Shown in pieces: positions 56,225 to 64,000 of a stretch of 64,000 nt of DNA. Position numbers and translations under genes: made by a program. A model generated the notes under the pieces. The model made no database searches. It was not told the origin of the DNA and saw only the letters and a list, made by a program, of their open reading frames with translations. The stretch is from Aquatica leii. Lineage: Eukaryota; Arthropoda; Insecta; Coleoptera; Lampyridae. The stretch covers positions 57,126,093 through 57,190,092 of the forward strand of contig CM069437.1 of assembly GCA_035610365.1 (NCBI GenBank), read 5' to 3'. Each line of letters starts with the position of its first letter. Within the stretch, counting starts at the first letter, position 1.

Positions 56225-56860
56225 TCTTGTCATTTGTTATAAAATCTTAAGCTTTCGCGGTTGTTATGTTTATGATTATAAGCGACTTTCGGCTTGGACC
56301 GCGTTGTACTTAAACACCCAGACTTAGGCTTGGTCCTAGTCTCTTCTTGAAAGCCAAAACAAGAAGTAGAACTTGGCCTTTGCCGTATTGTCGTTCGTGA
56401 ACCCAAACAAACTGACGTTTTGCAATACATTGCAGCTTGCATCTTCAGAGTGGTAAAGTCTTGACTGACTTTGTTATTACTCGGAGTAAGCGTTTGTGTC
56501 CTTTCCAAGAAGGTTGATCTTTGTCTTAGAAGATATAATACTGGTAACGAAGATTTGATGAGTCTTAAACCGTCTTCTCGGTTCATATTACATGGATTTT
56601 TTTTATTTCCACAGCTTCGCGGGTTAGTCTGGGAAAGTAGAAAGGAATTCTAGCCAACCCTTCAGTTTGGTCAAGGTTCAGCATGTGTCTTTGGTTCCAC
56701 ACGTATTCTGACACTGCTGATTTAGTAACTCTGCGGTGTTTGCAGTCAGCCATATGTTTTTTTACTCTAACTTCAATAGAGTCTGTCCTATATAATTTGA
56801 TCCACAGGAACAAGAATTTTTGTAAACTCTTGCATGTCCTAGCATTTCTAAAACGTTGGT
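56225..56860 (-). pseudogene. Penelope-like element, GIY-YIG domain and C-terminal extension
   Basis: On the minus strand: ARVYKNSCSCGSNYIGQT (GIY-YIG core, near 56850-56790), then VRVKKHMADCKHRRVTKSA, EYVWNQRHMLNLDQTEGLAR and FYFPRLTREAVEIKK; a shift; then NREDGLRLI, RSTFLERTQTLTPSNN and KVSQDFTTLKMQAAM, and the extension ending NHKHNNRESLRFYNK at 56230. The exon-like joint KVSQ|DFTTLK is continuous here, whereas the copies at 59000 and 690 carry intron-like sequence at that point. The RT is absent (5' truncation at about 56860). Confidence 0.8.
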
Positions 56861-57164
56861 GAGTTCACAACGTATTACCATCGTGTATGAATATTAAACA
56901 TCATTTTCTAAATTCTCATACTGGGCGAATTTTTCGCAAAGCTGGCTTCGAACTGTTACGTTCGGAAATTTACAATAAATGCAAAGTACTGGATTCTGTC
57001 AGCAAACAATTATACAAGCTACATTTAACTTTGTCTAACAAATTATATCACTCGATATAAGTAAAAATAGATGATATCACGACGATATAAGGAAACAAGA
57101 TTTACAAACAATCAAAAATAAAGCAAACTAAGAAATTCGAGCGATTACATCCTTCACAGCCTAA

Positions 57165-58470
57165 GAAAACGTTAGACGACCATAAATTAATTGTCAACCT
57201 AACAGACACGGTTTTGGATGCACAGACCACATCCTTGCTAAAGAAAGGTTTTAACTACGTCGTTACAACTCTGATAGAAGATATAGTATGTGGAGTAGAA
57301 GCTGCAGTACGCACTCTACCTAAGGAGATGTTTGAAACTATTCGACAAGATGTGACAACATTGTAAGAAAAGTAAAACCACCACGTTCTAATATTAACAG
57401 ACACGAGAGAGAAGCAGCTAAGCGGTTACGTGAGAATAAGGACATTTTAGTACTGAGAGCAGACAAAGAAAACGCTACAGTCGTTATGAACATACAAGAT
57501 TACAACAACAAAATGACGAACTTACTCTCAGAAGATTGCTACACATGCCTACAAAGACACCCTTTAAACTCATTATGCACTAAGGTAAACTCTGCCATCA
57601 AAAACTCCACTACTGTAGATATTAACAAGAAACAAACTTTGATTGTGAAAAATCCGGTTGTGCTACGAATCTGTGGTCTTCCCAAGATACGCAAAGAAAG
57701 AGTCCCTCTTTGACCGATAGCGAGCACCATCAATTTACCAACCCAATCGTTAGCACGTTATCTAGCTGCAAAACTCCTGCCGTTGATAGGAAATACAGAA
57801 ACTCACATTAGAGATTCTACAGATTTTGTAGAGAAAATTAAGAACTTGCGTTTTACAAAAGAAGACATCCAGCTTTGATGTGGTATCTCCTTTTACTAAA
57901 GTCCCGATCGACGAAGTGTTATTTTTGCTCAAGAAGAGAATTACTGAAGAAAAAGGTTTGCTCATCGAACTCTGCCTTAAAAACACTTGTTTCAGTTATA
58001 ACGACAACTTGTTTAAACAAGTAGAAGGAGCGGCCATGGGTTCACCGCTCTCTCCAGTTATAGCCAATATTTACATGGAATATTTTGAAACTGAAATTAT
58101 GAAAAATGTTGTATGGCCTCATGGCAAAGATAAACTAAATCAGTTCTTTCACCATCTAAACTCTGCACATAGTAGCATCAAATTTACTACGGAGTTTAGA
58201 ACATAACAGCAGTTTAGCCTTTGTTGATGTACTGGTGATAAAGAAAAATAACGGAAAATTGGAGCATTCCGTTTATAGAAAGAAAACGCACACTAATAAA
58301 TACTTAAACGCCAAATCTCACCACCATCCAGTAAAAAAAAGGGAAAGGAAAAGGGAAACACTGTTGAAGACTCTACCACAAAATGGATACGGATTCAAAG
58401 AAATCCAAAACCCATGAAAAAGAGCAATAAATCCAAAAGTCAAAAAAGACTTATCACTTCCTACTAGCAC
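57165..58470 (+). pseudogene. Penelope reverse transcriptase (catalytic core deleted)
   Basis: N-terminal part: LPKEMFETIRQDV, KPPRSNINRHEREAAKRL-type sequence (frame-broken), then ADKENATVVMNIQDYNNKM in the fingers region (57460-57510). Palm: SSFDVVSPFTKVPIDEV (57868-57915, motif A with Asp) and AAMGSPLSPVIANIYMEYFE (58031-58090, motif B). The sequence then jumps from FETEIMKN to VVWPHGKDKL, skipping the WYRYVDDTF segment, so the two motif C Asp residues are gone. Thumb: LEHSVYRKKTHTNKYLNAKS and HHHPVKKRE. A stop at 58204 and other breaks also occur. Confidence 0.8.
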
Positions 58471-58489
58471 CGCTTATTTACCATACTGT

Positions 58490-59014
58490 ATGGGTTCGAC
58501 AAACAAAATAAGCAGGGTGCTAAAGAAACATAATATTAAAACTGTCTTTATGACTAAGGATACTCTGAACACTTGGTTTGCATCTGCTAAAAACAAACAA
58601 GGTACTCTAAAACATGCAGGAGTTTACAAAATTTCTTGTTCCTGTGGATCAAGTTATATAGGACAGACGGAATGCTCTATTGAAATTAGAATAAAAGAAC
58701 ATATGACTGACTGCAAACACCGCAGAGTTACCAAATCAGCAGGGACAGAACACGTGTGGAACCAAGGACACACGCTGAACTTTGACCAAACTAAAGTGTT
58801 GGCTAGAACTTTTTTCTACTTTCCGAGACTAATCCGCGAAGCTGTGGAAATAGAAAAACATCTATGTAATATGAACCGAGAAGACGGTTTAAGACTCAGC
58901 AAATCTTGGCTATCAGTATTATATTCTCTAAGACAAAGATCAACCTTCTTGGAAAGTACACAAACACTTACTCCGAGTAATAACGAAGTCAGTCAATCGG
59001 TAACGGAAAGATAA
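58490..59014 (+). pseudogene. Penelope GIY-YIG endonuclease domain (open frame, 174 codons)
   Basis: The frame begins within AYLPYCMGSTNKISRVLKKH (linker, just before and after 58490), then KISCSCGSSYIGQTECSI (GIY-YIG core with CxC), IRIKEHMTDCKHRRVTKSA (Arg of the active site and His), EHVWNQGHTLNFDQTKVLAR and PRLIREAVEIEKHLCNMNRE (catalytic Glu helix). It ends RSTFLESTQTLTPSNNEVSQ, then SVTER and stop, because intron-like sequence begins at 59000. This is the best preserved Penelope domain in the window and could be a young or selected segment, though the attached RT is dead. Confidence 0.8.
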
Positions 59015-59067
59015 GGCCCGTTAATTACGCTAATTGCAAATGGTATAAATATCGTAATTTAGACTTT
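59000..59067 (+). other. Candidate intron between endonuclease and C-terminal extension
   Basis: GTAACG at 59000 could be a donor. The segment contains GTATAAATATCGTAATTTAGA, the diverged partner of 661-685, where it ends TTTTCTTTCAG before exon-like coding sequence. The copy at 56225-56860 lacks it. Introns are known in some Penelope-like elements. Confidence 0.45.
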
Positions 59068-59140
59068 CTACTTCTACTTCTTGTTTTGGCTCTCAAGAAG
59101 AGACTAGGACCAAGTCTAAGTCTGAGTGTTTAACTACAAC
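59066..59140 (+). pseudogene. Penelope C-terminal extension scrap
   Basis: TCTACTTCTTGTTTTGGCTC and the following AAGAAGAGACTAGGACC match 788-830 and the reverse of 56320-56370. The beginning of the extension is deleted relative to 695-922. Confidence 0.65.
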
Positions 59141-61160
59141 GTTGTCATTTGTTGTTTTTCAGCTGCGTGTATACTTAAACGGTGTCTCCCATTTGGACCT
59201 TTCATCGTTTTGGGGCTTTTTTAAATACGAAGCTTACGACTCTATCTCCAAAACAACTGAGTTAGCCGTCGCTCTCTCTTTTTGTTACGAGGAAAACAAT
59301 GTAGCAATTTGTCAAACGCCAACTAACTGAATTCTTGTCTTATTAGCACATAGCCATTGGCACGTAATATATTGCGTATGCGCTAATATCTTACGGTCTA
59401 CAGACGAGTCTCAACTTGTGCTAAATAACAGTCGTCTTGAACACTTTAATGAGAAACACGGCCTGTAATTCATTATACAATAAATGTCATAATTAAGAAA
59501 TATTCAAAGCTCTTGCGGCCCCTCAAAGACTTTATAGAACGTATTAGCTTTTTTAGGTTTGCATATACATAAAAAAGCACTACATTTTCATTATCAGAAC
59601 CAAAAAATTTCGAGTCTACATTTTCGGTCCAATCTATTATGTATCATATCTTGAATTGTTAATACTATCAAATCTTTAAATCAATAATAATTTATTTGTA
59701 TGTTTGATTTGATGAACAAAATCCTAAAAATATAATGTTCTATAGGTGTAAGTCGGTGATAAGTGATATTCAAATTTCTTAGTGAGAATGTCTGTAATAA
59801 CATTGTTTATATGATAATTTAATAAACAAGATATTTTTATACGTTTAATTTCTTAGAAGTGTTAGCTTTGTCTTTTCTAGTTAAAATTGTTAAACTTTAG
59901 TCGTTTTTTATAATTTCATTGCTTACTGTTAAATAAAAATTAAAATTTCCACAGCCATCTTTAAAAACTAAATAACAAAGATAAGCAATTATTCCGAAGT
60001 TTCTTTGCGAATAATAATCATGCATTAGAGACGAATATAATTATACAGCCCTAAAGTTTCGTAATAGTTAAATTTTATAAGATCAATAAATCGTATGCAG
60101 GTGCATCAAACTACCCCTACTTGCAAGCAACGAGGTGTTTCATAAAGTAACTTTAACAAAATAAACAACATCCATTATAAGAGACACCTACTCTGAATAT
60201 AAAATACCCAATTTCATGCTCTGTGCTTCCTATTGTTGCCGTAATTTTAATGCGCTATGAAACTAGAAACGAAAATAATGGAACCGACGCCGTTAACTAT
60301 TTTCTCAATATCTGCACAAAAAGAAAATTCAACCGCGCCTAACTAAAGAATTTAATTTTAAATTCAGATTTGAAAAGAAAGTGCGAGTTTTCAACGTCGT
60401 GTTTTGCATGAAACTTGAAGACAAACCGCAAAGTAAACTGAAACGCCTGATGTTTACACAGAATAAAGATGAGAATTTACTTATTAATAACAGATAAGAC
60501 TCTTTGAATAGTTTAAGGGTTAGGTAAGGGTGTAAGTGTTTGCATTCTAAGACATGGCATGTTCTTTTCTCGGTGGCTGAGTCAACATCTGAGGTAAATA
60601 CTAGTTCAACGATGTTGTCATTTCATCTCGTGGGATCTGACGTTTACCTTCTTTGCCTTTACGAATATTGGCTACTTTTTAATCGATTTCGTTAGGGTTT
60701 CAAATTTACTTTATGTTTGAATGGCATAAAAGTTTTTCTCAACTTTGCGAACTTGAAAGAAAAAGTAAATTTTAGATAAAAATTAAACGACAGGAAACCA
60801 GGTTATTTTAGTAAAGCAAATATTAATTAAGACTTTATAACGTTCTTCAGTGTCGACTTAATTTCAGAAATGAAAAGAAAAAACAAACTTTTCGTTGATG
60901 TGTACACGTATAATAAAAACAAAGTCAAAATATTATATTCATAACTCATTTTTAATTACATGAAAAGTAATTAATTTTTATATTGAGCGACGCTTATAAC
61001 TATCTAAAACAATACAAATTGCAAAATTTCATCGTAGGAAAGTTATGATAAAAAATAAATGATTTATTGTTGTTATTAACTATTTGTAATACAATTTTCT
61101 ATTTCATTCTGCATAAGCTGAGCTTTCGTCGCACGTCTGCCAAACCAAAAGTAACACCGG
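59141..61160. other. Non-coding stretch
   Basis: A 62-codon frame at 59142-59330 includes part of the tail scrap but no other motif. No repeats or RNA genes recognised. Confidence 0.45.
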
Positions 61161-61164
61161 AATC

Positions 61165-61620
61165 TATTTCTCAACCAGTATCTATCGCTTATTTATCTTA
61201 TGTCACCGTATAGGAAAAATGTTGTCTAAACACAACATTGTTACTCGGTTTACTACTCTTTCTAAATTGGGTCAACTCCTAAATCCAACAAAGCACGTTA
61301 TTTCTTTTCAATCTGATGGCGTTGATAGAATTATTTGCTCTTGTAGTCGTGCATACATAGGAAAAACGGATAGAAGCGTTGGGATTCGTATTCAGAAGCA
61401 TCACAGGTGTAGTCGTCTAAGACTTAAAAGTCAGAGGCACTAGAAACACGTCATCAAATTATGTTTAAAAACACTAACATTTTTACGAATGTTTCTAATT
61501 ACTATCAGCAAAAATTAAGGAATCCATTGAAATAATTAAAAATGCTTTTAATGTTAACTGAGATTCTAGTTTTCCTTTACCGGAAATTTGGAAACCAGTT
61601 ATATCGATTAGAAGACGGTC
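61165..61620 (+). pseudogene. Penelope-like element, third lineage: GIY-YIG and C-terminus
   Basis: SIAYLSYVT (61182-61208, the linker motif AYLPYV in others), then KHNIVTRFTTLSKLGQLLNP, DGVDRIICSCSRAYIGKTDR (GIY-YIG core with CxC) and SVGIRIQKHHR. After frame breaks come FTNVSNYYQQKLRNPLK, NAFNVN and SSFPLPEIWKPVI near 61570-61605, the usual C-terminus of a different Penelope group from those at 44 and 56-59 kb. The RT is missing and the active-site helix region is frame-broken. Confidence 0.7.
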
Positions 61621-64000
61621 TATAAAAGTCAAACTTTACAGCGCAATCAATCAGTATGTTCAGGGCTTTGAAGATGTCTACTGCAAGTTGTGACGCTCAG
61701 CTCAGCTTGTGTGATAATGACAACACGGAAATTATCCAGAATGGAAATTTGTATTACAAATGCAACCGGTAGACACCTGAATTCTACTATTTAGCTATTA
61801 TTATAATCTTCTATTTTAAATAAATTGCGTGTATAAAATTGTTTACATGTTGATCTTTTGTCACACGTCGTAGTAGAAATCTTCACAGCCTGGAACAGTT
61901 TACAGATATTGGACAAAAGCACTGATATTAGTGATACAGCTAAAATTTATTAGCACATTCGACTAATATTTCAAAATAACAACACTAAGACAATGACAGG
62001 ACAAAAGAAGAAAACATGAAAAAGCTTTTCTGATAATAGAGAAAAGTTTGAGTGATGACGAAAATAAAATTAATATTCCAACATCAAAATCAAGGATAAG
62101 TGACTTTATGGCATGACGATCTTAGTTCTGATTCTTGATTATTCTCTCGCTGATTCCTCATATTTATATTCAAGATTAACGGGATATCTGTACCTAGTTT
62201 TTTGTATCCGTACGTTGAAATTTTTTTAATTTTTAGAGATTATATTCAAAGGGGGTTTTGCATTTTTGAAGTGGGGTCTCATAAAATTTGGCTTTGCTTT
62301 TGACTGTGGTCAAAACTACGTTGATTTTCTTGATGTTGTAGCGTTTCGACTATTGTAGACTTTGCAACGAGTATCTTTTTTTGATAAAATTTTATTTTTA
62401 ATTCTGAAAAGAATTATTTATGAAACTTGAACACATTCGATTGGTAATGTTTGGTGGATCTAAAAACTGTTTTGTGCTTGTGTTTCTTCAGGATTAGATG
62501 TTCGGGTTGGTTTTAGATATTTGAGTTAACAGTTTTTTTTATTACGATTAAAATAAGTTGTAGTTCTAAGAAGCCTGCTCGATGTTAATTTTGTATTGCA
62601 CTTTCAGGTAGATCTAATTAAGATCGTACCCGTTGTTTGATTTGTGAACGTATTCTTTTGGGAAAGATCTGGTATCATTTAAGTAATTTTGCTTTAAAGT
62701 TATTTTACGTTTTTAAATTCATTTTAGTTTTTAATTTTCATTTAATTAAGTACTTATTTAATGCATAAGCACTTGAGTCATTTTGGTCGATTTTATTGTC
62801 ATAAGTTTCAAGTACATTTTATAATTTGTTACTTCCGATAGTCTTTATTATTAGCTTTCAAGGATTAAGATCTTCTGCTTTGGATTATTTAAAATTTTTG
62901 GTACTGTTCCATTTCTCGTCGTAAGAAACGTCGTCAATGGACACGTGCTTTTGCGTGTTGATTGAGTTTGGTATCTTTGTTTACATTTGTATTGTTCTGT
63001 TGTTCTTTTTCGTAAAGATTTACGTTAAATTTTTCAAATAAGGTAGTAGTAACCAAGGTTATAAAACAATTAATATTTGTTTTTTTAGAAGTTAAGTTTG
63101 GCGATTTTAACGTTTGGGTAGTGATGTCTAAAAGGTTATAAATGGGTTTAGTAAAAGTTTAAGTTATTGGAATTTTCTTAGTTCGTAGGTTTTACGATGT
63201 CAACGTTTCACTTGTATCCAAGTTTAATCAACGTATCGAGGAATTTATTGTGTTAAGTGCCGAGTTTTAACTTTGTAATTTTATTTTGCTTTGTGGCGGT
63301 TTGAAGAAAATCTTCCAGCGGACCATTACAAACCTGTACCCTCTCAAATTTTTAGGCAACATCTTTTAGAGGGTCTTTCAACCAACCTAAAACTCAACAC
63401 CTGAAGCTACAAAATCGATTTAACGTATTTATTATAACATTATAAAATCAATTGCAATTTTACGTTTTGCAAACTTGAGGTTTTAAAAGCTTTGATTTTA
63501 AATAAAATAGTTTGCACTATTAATAGAACTGTCAATTAACGATATTTACGATTTCTTGGTCGTTTGTATTATTCTAAAGACGATTGGTCACACAACTTTT
63601 TTTGAATATTGACGTCAAATCCGTCAAACTAAAACAGATAGTAGTATTAAGATTTTTGATTTCGTTGTTTAAATTTACAAAATGATTATTTGGTAGTGTA
63701 TTTTATTTCTTATTTTATTTTTTGCGTACAAGGCCTTTAAAAATCTTATTTTATTTTTTTTGTGATTTTATTTAATTCGTGTAATTATTGTCGGTATTTC
63801 TTTTATTATTTGTGTTTATTTACATTTAATCAATATTAAATTGTTATTTTCTAAAAAAAACTTTCATTCCGTCAGCCTTCGCGTTTGTATAAATTTTAAG
63901 ATTACAGATTTTAGTGTAATACACTCTGATAGGAGCGGGCTTTTTAGTTGGCAAAGTCCAGAAACCCTTGTAAGCTATAAAACTTTCTCGCACCCTTCGA
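61621..64000. other. AT-rich non-coding stretch to the window end
   Basis: No coding motif, repeat pair or RNA gene recognised. Confidence 0.5.

Larger units (their letters stand above)
56925..59015 (+). mobile_element. Penelope-like element, near full-length coding span (inactive)
   Basis: Same family as 56225-56860 but opposite in orientation, the two diverging from about 56890. Order: N-terminal helical region (AGFELLRSEIYNKCK, QLYKLHLTLSNKL at about 56940-57050; KKTLDDHKLIVNLTDTVLD at about 57165-57225), RT (57340-58420) and GIY-YIG endonuclease (58600-58900), followed by an intron-like segment and a scrap of the C-terminal extension. Frameshifts and one internal deletion make it inactive. 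No clear target duplication found. Confidence 0.8.

Overview
This is AT-rich eukaryotic DNA and looks like an intergenic or intronic 'graveyard' of mobile elements from an arthropod, most likely an insect. The element families are the reason for that guess: Penelope-like elements, Tc1/mariner, irritans-type mariner, piggyBac, a Crypton-type tyrosine recombinase, RTE/BovB-like LINEs, and two multicopy arthropod protein families of unknown function. The species cannot be read from the sequence. I see no intact host gene, rRNA, functional tRNA or CRISPR array. Almost every coding region is interrupted by stops or frameshifts.

Layout. 1-8.13 kb: two copies of one Tc1/mariner-like transposon lie head to head (A, minus strand, cut by the window start; B, plus strand). 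Copy A carries an inverted pair of Penelope tails; copy B carries a 350-bp insertion with a hammerhead-ribozyme-like dyad and a 12-bp target duplication. Between them lies a decayed copy of an unclassified element encoding a Cys-rich protein that begins MPRECKN, itself split by an RTE-like LINE. A better copy of that element, with long terminal inverted repeats and a 6-bp target duplication, occupies 8.79-11.07 kb. 11-16 kb: AT-rich DNA with a Crypton-type recombinase relic (13.8 kb) and a repeat with a hammerhead-like fold (14.8 kb). 16-21.1 kb: a LINE with ORF1, endonuclease and RT remnants sits between candidate spliced exons that share one open frame.

21-25 kb has only small hairpins. 24.9-29.5 kb is a three-level nest: an LTR-like repeat X is split by a short-LTR (about 120 bp) retrotransposon with a 106-bp tandem leader array and a small coiled-coil ORF, and that is split in turn by a 1.9-kb TG...CA insertion. 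30-43 kb is mostly featureless, with a dead mariner (33.6-34.4 kb), Penelope and LINE fragments and a piggyBac relic (42.9-43.2 kb). 43.2-46.1 kb: repeat Y is split by a Penelope-like element with a 13-bp target duplication and inverted ends. A tRNA-derived sequence lies at 47.2 kb.

50.6-52.4 kb holds a LINE 3' end beside a second copy of repeat X. 52.7-55.9 kb holds two relics of another multicopy arthropod protein family, separated by a second repeat Y. 56.2-59.1 kb holds two Penelope-like elements in divergent orientation, one covering the N-terminal region, RT and GIY-YIG domain. A third Penelope lineage is at 61.2-61.6 kb.

These parts do not form a pathway. The connecting themes are nested insertion, recurrent inverted arrangement of Penelope ends, and several self-cleaving-ribozyme-like motifs. 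Coordinates of decayed elements are approximate unless a target duplication or terminal repeat is stated.
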